Notes: generated by a model from the sequence alone, not told the origin. 64,000 nucleotides of DNA from Flavobacterium sp. CF108 (GCF_900129795.1 NZ_FQWW01000005.1:186001-250000), one strand, 5' to 3'; positions 1-8,501 are shown, counted from the stretch's first letter. A program made the numbers and translations.

Positions 1-71
1 TGTTTATTACCTTGATTACAAGAAATTAGAAATACTGCCATTAAGGCCATTGTCAAAAGCTTTTTTTTCAT
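1..71 (-). CDS. Lipoprotein, N-terminal fragment (cut by window edge)
   Basis: Reading leftwards from the ATG at 69-71 gives a lysine-rich start, a hydrophobic core and the lipobox-like FLISC followed by NQGNK, so this is the signal peptide of an exported lipoprotein. Only 23 codons are inside the window, so the mature protein cannot be identified. It lies on the same strand as the next lipoprotein gene but 206 bp away, beyond a strong hairpin, so it is probably a separate transcription unit. Confidence 0.7.
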   Translation of the reverse strand, partial: MKKKLLTMALMAVFLISCNQGNK

Positions 72-178
72 TTGTTTTTAAAATTTTAATTATTAATTGG
101 GGGTGTAGTTTGTAGATTTATGTTTTAAAAGTCTGGCTCTTTTTGTTTTGACAAAAGCATAAGTTTATAGGCTCAACT

Positions 179-226
179 TTGTATTAAGTATAAAATAATC
201 TTAGTATTATTTTATACTTAATACAA
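179..226. repeat. Perfect 21-bp inverted repeat (hairpin)
   Basis: Arms 179-199 and 206-226 are exact reverse complements around a 6-base loop. The stem is almost entirely A/T. It lies downstream of the lipoprotein gene ending at 278 and upstream of the one starting at 71. No clear T-run follows on the minus strand, so it may be a factor-independent terminator, an mRNA-stabilising 3' hairpin, or an operator. The rest of 72-277 holds nothing I recognise. Confidence 0.8.
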
Positions 227-277
227 GTAAAGTAAATTTAAGATCTACTCTATTTAAAATTGAGATTGAATAAGAAT

Positions 278-1300
278 TTATATCTTTTCAAAGTAAAGAT
301 AATTGGTACTGCTGCTTATATCGCGCAATCTAATCTGCGAGTTATTAAATTCAAACAATTTCCAGCTGTTATTCAATTTACTCAGTAACGCTGAACTAAA
401 AGTCAGTTTTAATTCTCTAACATTATTTTGTACGGTACTTTCCCATTGACCCGTTTCTGAAGTTCCTGCTTTTGTAGCTACTACAGAGTTATCACTTTTA
501 AACACAAAGGAATAACCGCTGTAAGAGGAAGTTTTTTCAGAATCATCAAAATAATACGGAATATCCCAGGAACCTTTCGTAATTACTTCATTCAAATCAA
601 GCGTTACAATATTGTTTTCCGGGCAGTAATCAATTGCATATTTTATAGCATTTTCGAAATCCAGATTATTGCTAATGGTTTTCGTTTGGCCATGGTAATC
701 TACTATCGAAATTGGATATTTTAAAGAAATATACTGACTGGCATTCAAATTTTTAATAAAATTAAAAAAGGCCTGATCGCTTATAATCGTTTGAGAACTT
801 CCTATTTGATTAGCGCTGTTATAAATATTTATTGTTATCGGATAATTGATATTTAGTCCGTTAATTTTAGATAAAAGATCAGGATATTGATTCCAGTAAT
901 CAATTAAAGAATCAAAATCTGCTTGGTCAGGAATAAACTTTTCATAGTAATTATAGTATACCATCGTTACCGGAAAAGTTATATTTACAATATCATCATC
1001 AGTATTACTTGCATTAATATTATCTATTACTTTTTGATAATCAGCAGCACTGTTAACTGCAATTTGTTCGTTGTTAACCGTAACGGTGTAAGGAAACTTT
1101 ATCATACAATAAGTAGATCCGTCAATTACATTATCCTGCACCGTCTGAACCATTGCAACTCTTTGCATATACGAAGTAAGAGGAGAAGCATTCGTAATTG
1201 TTCCTTGCGCATTATTATCATCCTGATCATCAGATTCGTGTTGACAAGACAATAAAAAAAAGAAAACTGCTATTGATAAATATTTTTTAAAAGGGAGCAT
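278..1300 (-). CDS. Repeat-containing surface or periplasmic lipoprotein, function unknown
   Basis: 340 residues. A signal peptide ends at the lipobox LLSC (Cys19) and is followed by an Asp-rich linker. Residues about 65-225 contain four related units of roughly 42 residues, each opening with a beta-strand-like motif: FPYTV near 69, FPVTM near 109, YPITI near 153 and YPISI near 195. Each is followed by a D-F/Y helix segment. A separate C-terminal domain (about 235-340) ends in a strand-rich stretch. I do not recognise the family. The gene is divergent from the ECF sigma gene and has an ECF-type promoter copy at 1420-1448 pointing at it, so I infer it is a target of that sigma factor. Confidence 0.8.
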   Translation of the reverse strand: MLPFKKYLSIAVFFFLLSCQHESDDQDDNNAQGTITNASPLTSYMQRVAMVQTVQDNVIDGSTYCMIKFPYTVTVNNEQIAVNSAADYQKVIDNINASNTDDDIVNITFPVTMVYYNYYEKFIPDQADFDSLIDYWNQYPDLLSKINGLNINYPITINIYNSANQIGSSQTIISDQAFFNFIKNLNASQYISLKYPISIVDYHGQTKTISNNLDFENAIKYAIDYCPENNIVTLDLNEVITKGSWDIPYYFDDSEKTSSYSGYSFVFKSDNSVVATKAGTSETGQWESTVQNNVRELKLTFSSALLSKLNNSWKLFEFNNSQIRLRDISSSTNYLYFEKI

Positions 1301-1419
1301 ATTTATATTTTTACAAAGGTAATAAATTTAAAGAAACTGGTTTTAAATAAATTAATATTAAGGGTTTCGGCCGCTTTTAATACTAAATTATCAAAAGCCA
1401 ATAACATTTTATTCTTCTA

Positions 1420-1448
1420 TAAAACAATCCGCATTGCTTTTACCCTAC
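1420..1448 (-). promoter_or_regulatory. Predicted ECF-sigma promoter, copy 1
   Basis: On the minus strand the sequence reads GTAGGGTAA, 13 bases, then TGTTTTA. The same two blocks with the same spacing occur at 2016-2044 and 5571-5599 on the plus strand. It faces the lipoprotein gene starting at 1300, leaving a leader of about 110 bases. Confidence 0.7.
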
Positions 1449-1464
1449 TTATACTAAAAAGAAA

Positions 1465-1472
1465 TACTTTTG
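1465..1472 (+). promoter_or_regulatory. Housekeeping-type -7 element of the ECF sigma gene
   Basis: TACTTTTG fits the Bacteroidota TAnnTTTG element and lies 22 bases before the sigma ATG. I see no good -33 TTG at standard spacing. It suggests the sigma gene is made from a vegetative promoter while its targets use the GTAGGGTAA motif. Confidence 0.45.
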
Positions 1473-1494
1473 TACCAACCAATTGAAAATATAA

Positions 1495-2010
1495 ATGCCA
1501 GTTAAAAACCAATTAAATACCTGCGATGAAATAATTTTTTCGTCTTTTTTCAAAAGTCATATAGTAGCACTTCGAAATTTTCTTTTTTACAAATTTGGCA
1601 ATGTCAATCAGGCAGAAGATGTAGCACAGGAAGCATTTGTAAAACTTTGGCAAAACTGTGCATCTATACCGCTGGAAAAAGCAAAATCATATGTTTATAC
1701 AGTTGCCAATAACAACAGTCTCAACGAAATTGCACATCAGAAAGTGGTTTTAAAGTATGAAAAAAATTTCACAGGTTTAGATAAAACAAATGAAAGTCCC
1801 GAATATATCCTGGAAGAAAAACAATTTCAGACTAAACTTTTGAAAGCTATTGAAAACTTAAACGAAAAACAGCGTGAAGCTTTTTTAATGCATAGAATTG
1901 ACGGAAAAAAATACAGCGAAATTGCCGCAGACTTAAATATTAGTGTAAAGGCTGTAGAAAAACGCATTCATCTAGCTTTGTTAAGTTTACGCAAAGAAAT
2001 TGATTTATAA
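1495..2010 (+). CDS. ECF-subfamily RNA polymerase sigma factor (FecI-like)
   Basis: 171 residues, normal for the family. Region 2 occupies about residues 15-80, with DVAQEAFVKLW at 43-53, the segment that contacts core polymerase and the -10 element. Region 4 occupies about 115-168 and holds a helix-turn-helix around YSEIAADLNIS and VKAVEKRI. The gene is followed 52 bp later by a FecR anti-sigma gene and then a TonB receptor, the usual cell-surface-signalling order: ligand binding at the outer membrane is passed through FecR to release or activate the sigma factor. The three matching promoter motifs around it probably mark its regulon. Which signal it answers is not visible in the sequence. 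Confidence 0.95.
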   Translation: MPVKNQLNTCDEIIFSSFFKSHIVALRNFLFYKFGNVNQAEDVAQEAFVKLWQNCASIPLEKAKSYVYTVANNNSLNEIAHQKVVLKYEKNFTGLDKTNESPEYILEEKQFQTKLLKAIENLNEKQREAFLMHRIDGKKYSEIAADLNISVKAVEKRIHLALLSLRKEIDL

Positions 2011-2015
2011 AAAAA

Positions 2016-2044
2016 GTAGGGTAAATTTAGTTTTAATTGTTTTA
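2016..2044 (+). promoter_or_regulatory. Predicted ECF-sigma promoter, copy 2
   Basis: GTAGGGTAA at 2016-2024, a 13-base spacer, and TGTTTTA at 2038-2044, in the gap between the sigma gene and fecR. The leader to the fecR ATG would be about 10-15 bases. It would let the sigma factor drive fecR and the TonB receptor apart from its own gene. Confidence 0.75.
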
Positions 2045-2062
2045 ATGATATAATACAATACA

Positions 2063-2962
2063 ATGAAAAAAAATCGCTTATTAGCAAAATGGCTCAACAA
2101 TGATTTATCTCCGGATGAATTAACTCAATTTGAGACAAGTCCCGATTTTGAAAAATACCAAAAAATTAAAGATTATACAGCTCATTTGGAAGTAGGTGAT
2201 TTTGATCAAAACGCGATGTTGTCGAACATTTTGAGCCAGAAAAAAGCGGCTCCAAAAGTAATTCCGCTATACAAAAAATGGGCATTTAGAGCTGCTGCTG
2301 TATTTGTTCTGGCACTTGGTATTACGTTTGCGATGAAAGTTTTAATACCTCAAACAGAGACGGCAGATTTTGGAAAAAAGACTACTTTTTCATTACCTGA
2401 TAATTCTGAAGTAGTATTAAATTCCGGTTCTGAAATAAAGTATAAAAAATGGAACTGGGACAACAACAGACATTTGGAATTAAAAGGAGAAGCTTATTTT
2501 AGAGTAGCCAAAGGACGAAAATTTGAAGTACAGACCAATCTTGGAAAAGTAACGGTTTTAGGAACTCAATTTAACGTTAAAGCTAGAAAAAACAGATTTG
2601 ATGTTGTGTGTTATGAAGGACGTGTAAAAGTAAATTATGCTGATACTCAAATTTTATTAACTCACGGACAAAGCGTTAGTTTTGAAAACGGAAAACAAGT
2701 TAAAATAGACGTAAGTTCAACGCAGCCGGAATGGATTGGCAATCAACTATGTTTTTATAAAGAAAATATCAGAAGCCTTTTAGACGAAGTTGAAAGACAA
2801 TATAATATTACAATCGAATTAAATACAAAAGATACAACATCATTATTTACAGGGAAGTTACCCGCTAAAGATTTAAACACAACATTGCAGATTATTAGTA
2901 CAACTTATCATTTAGAGGCAAAACAAGTCTCAAAAAATAAAATAATTTTTGACGAAAAATAA
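2063..2962 (+). CDS. FecR-family anti-sigma factor
   Basis: 299 residues with one membrane span at about 73-95. The cytoplasmic N-terminus (1-72) would hold the ECF sigma factor. The periplasmic part has a FecR domain (about 100-195, with LPDNSEVVLNSGSEI and GTQFNVKA) and a C-terminal DUF4974-like domain (about 225-298) that in this family touches the STN domain of the receptor. Its stop codon is directly followed by the receptor ATG with no gap, implying coupled translation and matched amounts. The target sigma is the product encoded at 1495-2010. Confidence 0.95.
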   Translation: MKKNRLLAKWLNNDLSPDELTQFETSPDFEKYQKIKDYTAHLEVGDFDQNAMLSNILSQKKAAPKVIPLYKKWAFRAAAVFVLALGITFAMKVLIPQTETADFGKKTTFSLPDNSEVVLNSGSEIKYKKWNWDNNRHLELKGEAYFRVAKGRKFEVQTNLGKVTVLGTQFNVKARKNRFDVVCYEGRVKVNYADTQILLTHGQSVSFENGKQVKIDVSSTQPEWIGNQLCFYKENIRSLLDEVERQYNITIELNTKDTTSLFTGKLPAKDLNTTLQIISTTYHLEAKQVSKNKIIFDEK

Positions 2963-5497
2963 ATGTTGCTCTCAAAACGATTTCATTTTTTGTTTTGTCT
3001 ATTTTTCCTTGTCCTAAACGTTTTTGCTCAGGACAAAGGGAAACTTGTGCCTTTTAAAAAAATAATAATTGAGATTGAACAACAGCATCAGGTTAGCTTT
3101 AATTATACTGAGGATAATATCGCCGGACTGGAATTAGTTCCACCAAAAAAATCACTTTCTTTAACAGAAAAACTGGAATATCTGGCTCAAAAAACCCATT
3201 TATCTTTTGAAAACATAAGCAATAAATTCATTAATGTTTATAAAAAAGAAAATGAAGAATCACTAATATGTGGTTATGTTTATTCTAATACGGATAAAAA
3301 ACCAATTGAAAACGCTAATATTAGTCTCTCTAATAAAACTCAGGTTTCATCGGATGCAAACGGTTATTTTGAATTTAAAAAAGAAGACAAAAACATATTT
3401 TTAATCAGCCACGTAGGGTTTGAAACTAAAAAAATGACCGCAGACAATACCGACTCTAAAGATTGTCTTCAACTATTTTTAGAACCGGAAATCACGCAGC
3501 TTCAGGAAATTAAAACCAACGCCATTCTGGCTTCGGGGATTTCAAAAAGCAAAGATGGATCATTTGAAATTAAACCTAAGAAATTTGGTATTCTTCCCGG
3601 GCTTATCGAACCCGATGCTTTGCAAACTATGCAGCAAATTCCGGGTGTAAACAGTATTGATGAAAGCGTTTCGAGCATTAACGTTCGCGGCGGTACACAC
3701 GACCAGAATTTATTTTTATGGAATGGTATACGAATGTTTCAAACGGGACATTTTTTTGGTTTAATATCGGCATTCAATCCTAATTTGGCACATACTATTT
3801 CTATTTATAAAAACGGAAGTTCTGCTTTTTACGGAGAAAGTGTTTCCAGCGTTGTGGCTATTTCGTCTACTCCTGAAACGGCTGAAAAAAACTCGTTTAG
3901 CGCAGGAATCAATATGATTAATGCTGATATTTATGGAAAATACAATCTTTCGAAAAAAAGTTATATCGAAATTTCGGCACGTAAATCGATTACTGATTTT
4001 GTAGAAACACCTACGTATAAAGAATATTTCGATAAAGTATTTCAAAACACTACAATTACTGATTTTTCAAATAAACAAAATGTCGATTATCAAAGTGACA
4101 AGAAATTTGGTTTTTACGATGCTACACTAAAATATGTTCAGAAAATAGGAACTAAAGACCAAATAGTATTAGATCTTATTACGATTAAAGACAACCTGGA
4201 AGTTTTTCAAAGTGCAACTTTAAATGACATAAACAGATCTGAAAATAATATTTTACGCCAGCAGAATTATGGCGGGAATTTAGCATGGAAAAGAAACTGG
4301 AACAGCTTCAATACAACTAAAATTAACATCTATAACTCAGCTTACGAACTTCGCGCCAATCAAAGAACGACCCTTGAAGATCAAATTGTTGTTCAGGAAA
4401 ATACTGTATATAATAATGGTTTTAATTTAGAGAACAACCATATCATTAACCCTAAATTTACCTTTAACGATGGGTATCAATTTAACGAAATTGGCGTTAC
4501 TAACCTAGAGCAGGTAACTAATCCTGATTTTTATCGCAGAGTGAAAGAAGTACTGAGAACCCATGCCTTAATTTTAGAAGGAAAATACAACGATACAATT
4601 TCCAGAATATATTTTACGGCAGGAACCCGTATTAATTATATTGAAAAATTTAAAAAATATATTGTAGAGCCGCGAATGCAGTTTAGCTATGGTATAACCA
4701 AAAGTCTAAATGCAGAACTGCTGGGCGAACTAAAAAGCCAAAATTCACAACAAATCATTAATTTACAAAAAGATTATTTTGGAATTGAAAAAAGGCGCTG
4801 GACTATCTCTAATAACACAACAATCCCTATCCAAAAAAGCAGACAAATATCTTTAAACTTATCTTATACAAAAAATAGCTGGCTTTTTGATATTGAAAAT
4901 TTTTATAAAAAAGTAGTCGGAATTACAACTTCCAGCCAGGGTTTTCAAAACCAGTTAGAGTTTGTTAAAATTACCGGCGACTATGAAGTATGGGGAACAG
5001 AAATGCTTATTCAAAAAAAAATGAACCATTTTTTGACTTGGTTAAGCTATACGTATAATCATAATAATTATAAATTTTCTACTTACGAATACCCAATTTT
5101 TCCTAACAATTTTGAGCTAATGCATACCGCATCATGGGCAGGAATTTATGAGAAAAACAATTTTAAAATTGCTTTGGGAACAAAATGGACTTCGGGCAGA
5201 CCAAAAACTCCGCCTGATAATTCTCAAATTGACCATTCAAATCCTATATTGGTTTATAACAGACCCAACAGCAGCAACGTGCATATTTTTTCGCAGGTTA
5301 ACTTTTCCTCAACCTACAAATGGGAAACTGCCAATGGCATTCAATACAAATTAGGTATTTCTATTTTAAATATCCTAAACAGAAAAAATGAAATCAGCGA
5401 ATATTACAGAATAAGTTCGCTGACAAATTCTATAGAAGAAGTCGAAACTTTTTCACTGCAAAGAACTCCAAACATGAGTTTTAGGGTTTCATTTTAA
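2963..5497 (+). CDS. TonB-dependent outer-membrane transducer with STN domain
   Basis: 844 residues. Signal peptide 1-22 (ends VFAQ), an STN signalling domain at about 30-95, a carboxypeptidase-regulatory-like beta domain at about 100-165 (CGYVYSNTDKKPIENANIS), a plug around 215-300 (TMQQIPGVNSIDES and INVRGG), and a beta-barrel ending in an aromatic residue (SFRVSF). It is shorter than SusC proteins and has no SusD partner, so it is more like a ferric-chelate or small-ligand transducer. The STN domain lets it signal to FecR. No ligand can be read from sequence; the downstream co-regulated cytochrome and YceI genes hint at a redox or metal role, which is inference. Confidence 0.92.
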   Translation: MLLSKRFHFLFCLFFLVLNVFAQDKGKLVPFKKIIIEIEQQHQVSFNYTEDNIAGLELVPPKKSLSLTEKLEYLAQKTHLSFENISNKFINVYKKENEESLICGYVYSNTDKKPIENANISLSNKTQVSSDANGYFEFKKEDKNIFLISHVGFETKKMTADNTDSKDCLQLFLEPEITQLQEIKTNAILASGISKSKDGSFEIKPKKFGILPGLIEPDALQTMQQIPGVNSIDESVSSINVRGGTHDQNLFLWNGIRMFQTGHFFGLISAFNPNLAHTISIYKNGSSAFYGESVSSVVAISSTPETAEKNSFSAGINMINADIYGKYNLSKKSYIEISARKSITDFVETPTYKEYFDKVFQNTTITDFSNKQNVDYQSDKKFGFYDATLKYVQKIGTKDQIVLDLITIKDNLEVFQSATLNDINRSENNILRQQNYGGNLAWKRNWNSFNTTKINIYNSAYELRANQRTTLEDQIVVQENTVYNNGFNLENNHIINPKFTFNDGYQFNEIGVTNLEQVTNPDFYRRVKEVLRTHALILEGKYNDTISRIYFTAGTRINYIEKFKKYIVEPRMQFSYGITKSLNAELLGELKSQNSQQIINLQKDYFGIEKRRWTISNNTTIPIQKSRQISLNLSYTKNSWLFDIENFYKKVVGITTSSQGFQNQLEFVKITGDYEVWGTEMLIQKKMNHFLTWLSYTYNHNNYKFSTYEYPIFPNNFELMHTASWAGIYEKNNFKIALGTKWTSGRPKTPPDNSQIDHSNPILVYNRPNSSNVHIFSQVNFSSTYKWETANGIQYKLGISILNILNRKNEISEYYRISSLTNSIEEVETFSLQRTPNMSFRVSF

Positions 5498-5570
5498 CTT
5501 TATTCAGACAGGGATTCTAAAAAATCCTGTACTTCTTTTCATTTTTTTTCACAAAAACATCATTTTTTTG

Positions 5571-5599
5571 GTAGGGTAATCTTTATCAAAACTGTTTTA
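5571..5599 (+). promoter_or_regulatory. Predicted ECF-sigma promoter, copy 3
   Basis: GTAGGGTAA at 5571-5579, 13 bases, TGTTTTA at 5593-5599, identical in blocks and spacing to the copies at 1420-1448 and 2016-2044. It lies 75 bp after the TonB receptor stop and faces the five-gene operon starting at 5823. Confidence 0.75.
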
Positions 5600-5822
5600 C
5601 TATTGAATCTATCAAAAGAGTAAAAAATGATTCTCTTAAAAAACTTGATACCGTACCATCAAGGTTATATTTTTTATGACAGTTCGTAGCAGTAAACAAT
5701 TTATTGAACGAGATTCATTAAAAACATGAGCAGCATCTTGATGTACAATCATTAAAACAAATCACTTTACTATTTCTGTAAAGTTTTTTATTTCTTTTTC
5801 GAAATAACTTAAATTAAAAACA
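5600..5822 (+). promoter_or_regulatory. Long structured 5' leader of the redox-lipoprotein operon
   Basis: If copy 3 of the ECF promoter is used, about 215 bases of leader precede the ATG. It holds two hairpins: CTTGAT/ATCAAG around 5644-5663, and CTTTAC/GTAAAG at 5764-5782 followed by a T-rich run, which looks like a weak terminator or attenuator. A 20-codon ORF starts at 5627. No known riboswitch class is recognised. Confidence 0.35.
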
Positions 5823-6734
5823 ATGAAACTAAAACAACTTAAATTCGCTGCAGCTCTTGTAATTACAACCTTCTTTTTAAGCTGCAGTAGTGACAGTGGA
5901 GACAGTGGGGACAATGGTGGAAATAATAATCCTCCAACTCCAGAAGTCAAAAAAGCTGTTAGCCTTGCTGCAAGTACTACATTAGGCTCTTACCTTGTAG
6001 ATAAAGACGGAAGATCTCTATATTTTTTCTCAACAGATGCAAATGGACAAGTATCTTGTACTGGTGACTGTCTAAAAGTTTGGCCTCCATTTTTTGTAGA
6101 TAATTTAACTGCAGATAAATTGGGTGCAGGATTATCATTATCAGATTTTGGAACTGTTAGTGTTGGTACACAAAAACAAGTTACTTACAAAGGATGGCCT
6201 TTATACTATTACTCACCAAGTTCTGGAGATGATGGATATGGAAACGTAACCAATACACCAGAAGCTGCCGGAAAAACAGGAGGAGACGGAATTGGCGGTA
6301 TTTGGTTTATTGCAAAACCAGATTATTCTATCATGATTGTAAGAAGCCAGCTTGTTGGGCATGACGGTAAAAACTACAAATCAGATTATACGGTTGGAGA
6401 TGGTGTTACAACATACTTTACTGATGCTAAAGGAATTACACTGTATACTTTTAAAAATGATAATTTCAAGAAAAATAATTTCACAAATGCAGATTTTTCA
6501 AACAATGCAGTCTGGCCGATATATGAAACAGACAAAATTGTAGTTCCTTCTGTTCTTGACAAATCTAAATTTTCTGTTATTACCGTATTTGGAAAATCAC
6601 AATTGGTTTACAACGGCTGGCCTTTGTATTATTTTGGACAAGATGCAAACGTAAGAGGCGCTAACAAAGGAATCAGTTTCCCTGCTCCTGGTGTTTGGCC
6701 GGTTCCTGTAAAAGACATACCGCTTGCGATATAA
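5823..6734 (+). CDS. COG4315-type lipoprotein with Yx(F/W/Y)xxD repeats
   Basis: 303 residues. Signal peptide with lipobox FFLSC (Cys21), then a Ser/Gly/Asn-rich linker to about 45. Two tandem units follow (about 50-170 and 185-300). Each has a strand pair, the motif Y-x-F-x-x-D (Y67, F69, D72; LYTFKND in the second unit), a tryptophan-proline site (VWPPF, VWPIY) and a GWPLYY strand. The first unit also has a CxxxC pair (C79, C83) that could form a disulfide or bind a metal; the second lacks it. Proteins of this type are secreted or surface-anchored and poorly understood. It is the first gene of an operon that also encodes a cytochrome and YceI, and is probably under ECF control. Confidence 0.85.
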   Translation: MKLKQLKFAAALVITTFFLSCSSDSGDSGDNGGNNNPPTPEVKKAVSLAASTTLGSYLVDKDGRSLYFFSTDANGQVSCTGDCLKVWPPFFVDNLTADKLGAGLSLSDFGTVSVGTQKQVTYKGWPLYYYSPSSGDDGYGNVTNTPEAAGKTGGDGIGGIWFIAKPDYSIMIVRSQLVGHDGKNYKSDYTVGDGVTTYFTDAKGITLYTFKNDNFKKNNFTNADFSNNAVWPIYETDKIVVPSVLDKSKFSVITVFGKSQLVYNGWPLYYFGQDANVRGANKGISFPAPGVWPVPVKDIPLAI

Positions 6735-6868
6735 GAACCTTAACATTCTTTAATTGTGTTTATAATGGACATTTAATTTCAAATTAATCCAATTGAAATT
6801 GAACTAATTTGAAATAATAAAAAGAAATTCTGATACACTGCTGTAAAATTTAAAATAATAAAATTGAC

Positions 6869-7267
6869 ATGAGTACAAAAAGAAAAATCACAATTTTGGT
6901 AGTGTTGTTAGTAATAAGTTTTGGCCCCTATTACATCTATCAAAACATTATTTACAAAGATGCCAGGGACATCAATAATGAAAAATCAATAGTTACTATT
7001 TCTGCTAAAAATTTAGAAAGCCAGTATGCGAAAAATGCTTCGCTGGCAGATTCAAAATACTTAAATAAAACAATTGAAATTGAAGGAACAGCTACAGAAG
7101 TTACTGATTCTTCGATGGTAATTGACGGAAAAGCATTTTGTAAAATGAATGAAATAGTAAAAACAAATTACATGAATAAACAAATCAATATAAAAGGAAG
7201 ATGTATAGGTTATGATGATTTATTCGGAGTCGTAAAATTAGATCAATGCAGTATACAACAACACTAA
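6869..7267 (+). CDS. Membrane-anchored OB-fold (tRNA_anti-like) protein
   Basis: 132 residues with one N-terminal membrane anchor (about 8-26) and no lipobox. The outside part begins with a helix (SAKNLESQYAKN) and continues as a five-strand OB-like barrel: KTIEIEGTATEV, SMVIDGKAFC, KQINIKGRCIGY and VVKLDQC. This matches the tRNA_anti-like family seen in Bacteroidota exported proteins; despite the name it should not bind tRNA outside the cytoplasm. Three cysteines (AFCK, GRCI, DQCS) could form a disulfide. It is second in the operon, 134 bp after the COG4315 gene and 2 bp before the next ATG. Confidence 0.75.
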   Translation: MSTKRKITILVVLLVISFGPYYIYQNIIYKDARDINNEKSIVTISAKNLESQYAKNASLADSKYLNKTIEIEGTATEVTDSSMVIDGKAFCKMNEIVKTNYMNKQINIKGRCIGYDDLFGVVKLDQCSIQQH

Positions 7268-7269
7268 AT

Positions 7270-8112
7270 ATGAAAAAAATATTCTTAATTGCCAGCTTTT
7301 TAATCTGCTTATATGCTAATGCTCAAGAAGATTTACTTAACAGTCTGGACTCGACACAAGTAGTTGATAAAAACGCAACTGCCACTTTTAAAGCGCTGCA
7401 GATTATTACACTGCAATCGACAAAACTAGCGGCCAAAAAAGAGCTCTATATTGTTATATCGCATCGATTTGGTTCGGTAAAAGGCGGAATCTCTGAATTT
7501 TTTGGTTTTGATGATGCCACTACAAAAATTGGTGGGATTTATGGTGTAACCGATTGGCTTTCTGTAAGCGCATCACGCCATACTTTGCTAAAAATTTACG
7601 AAACATCGGTTAAATATCGACTTGCCAGACAAAACGACGAATTTCCGTTTGACATTGTGGGCTACAATACAATCGATATTAACAGCGGATTAAAAAAAGA
7701 CGATTATCCTAAAATTGGGTTTTCTGACCGATTAACGTATATCAATCAGCTTTTGATTTCAAGAAAATTCTCTAATAGATTATCTCTGGAACTGGCACCT
7801 TCATTCATCCATAAAAACTTATACAATCCGGATAATGAAAACGATGATCAATTTACGTTAAGCGCCGGCGGAAGATTAAAATTAACCAAAAGACTTTCTC
7901 TAAATCTTGAATACGGTGCGAATTTCAATAAACCTTCTTTTTATAACAATCCATTATCTGTTGGCCTGGACATAGAAACCGGTGGCCACGTTTTTCAATT
8001 AATTTTTACGAATTCGCAATCTATGACTGAAAGCGGTTATTTGACAAATGCAGCCGGCGATTGGGGAAAAGGCGATTTTTTCTTTGGATTTAATTTATAT
8101 AGAGTTTTTTAA
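7270..8112 (+). CDS. DUF5777-family outer-membrane beta-barrel protein
   Basis: 280 residues starting at the ATG at 7270, which gives a clean signal peptide ending ANAQ; an earlier in-frame ATG at 7246 overlaps the previous gene and is unlikely. The mature part is made of alternating amphipathic strands with Gly and aromatic turns (KKELYIVISHRFG, GGIYGVTDWLSVSASR, RLSLNLEYGANF) and ends FNLYRVF, with the terminal aromatic typical of BAM-inserted barrels. DUF5777 proteins are often coded beside YceI and cytochrome-like proteins, as here. Function is unknown; a small porin or electron-conduit partner is possible. Confidence 0.8.
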   Translation: MKKIFLIASFLICLYANAQEDLLNSLDSTQVVDKNATATFKALQIITLQSTKLAAKKELYIVISHRFGSVKGGISEFFGFDDATTKIGGIYGVTDWLSVSASRHTLLKIYETSVKYRLARQNDEFPFDIVGYNTIDINSGLKKDDYPKIGFSDRLTYINQLLISRKFSNRLSLELAPSFIHKNLYNPDNENDDQFTLSAGGRLKLTKRLSLNLEYGANFNKPSFYNNPLSVGLDIETGGHVFQLIFTNSQSMTESGYLTNAAGDWGKGDFFFGFNLYRVF

Positions 8113-8124
8113 AAAGTATACAAT

Positions 8125-8490
8125 ATGAAAAAATATATCTTCTTATCTGGTATTATATTATCCTTATACGGCTGTGAATCGAACACTTATGAAAGTCTGC
8201 AGGAAGACCCGGTTGTAATAGTAGGCAAAGTTACTTACAATGCTAATGTTAAATCTATTATTGATGCAAACTGCATTGCCTGCCACAGCCCAAGTGGTGA
8301 AGCAAGTTTTACACCTTTAGTAACTTATGCGCAAGTTAAAAACGCCGTATTAAATACAGATTTATTAGACAGAATCCAGCGTCCAAACGGAGCTTCTGGA
8401 CAAATGCCAAAAGGAGGCAGAATGCCTCAGGATAAAATAAATACAATTCTGCAATGGAATACGGATGGATTATTAGAAAGTGAAAATTAA
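8125..8490 (+). CDS. Monohaem c-type cytochrome lipoprotein
   Basis: 121 residues. Signal peptide with lipobox LYGC (Cys17). The haem-attachment motif CIACH is at 50-54, preceded by VKSIIDANC, a standard start of a class I cytochrome c helix. Candidate distal ligands are Met94 (GQMPKG) and Met100. It is shorter than most free cytochromes c and close to the planctomycete/Bacteroidota haem-binding type. Lipid anchoring puts it on a membrane face, where it could pass electrons to or from YceI or the COG4315 protein. It lies 12 bp after the DUF5777 gene and 11 bp before yceI. Confidence 0.88.
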   Translation: MKKYIFLSGIILSLYGCESNTYESLQEDPVVIVGKVTYNANVKSIIDANCIACHSPSGEASFTPLVTYAQVKNAVLNTDLLDRIQRPNGASGQMPKGGRMPQDKINTILQWNTDGLLESEN

Positions 8491-8501
8491 ATCAATAGAA
8501 A

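Noticed and set aside
923..1255. Plus-strand ORF opposite the repeat lipoprotein
   Set aside because: Antisense to a gene with signal peptide and clear lipobox; the peptide is low-complexity Ile/Tyr sequence.
5627..5689. 20-codon ORF in the leader of the redox operon
   Set aside because: Too short, no codon or conservation evidence; kept only as a note in the leader.
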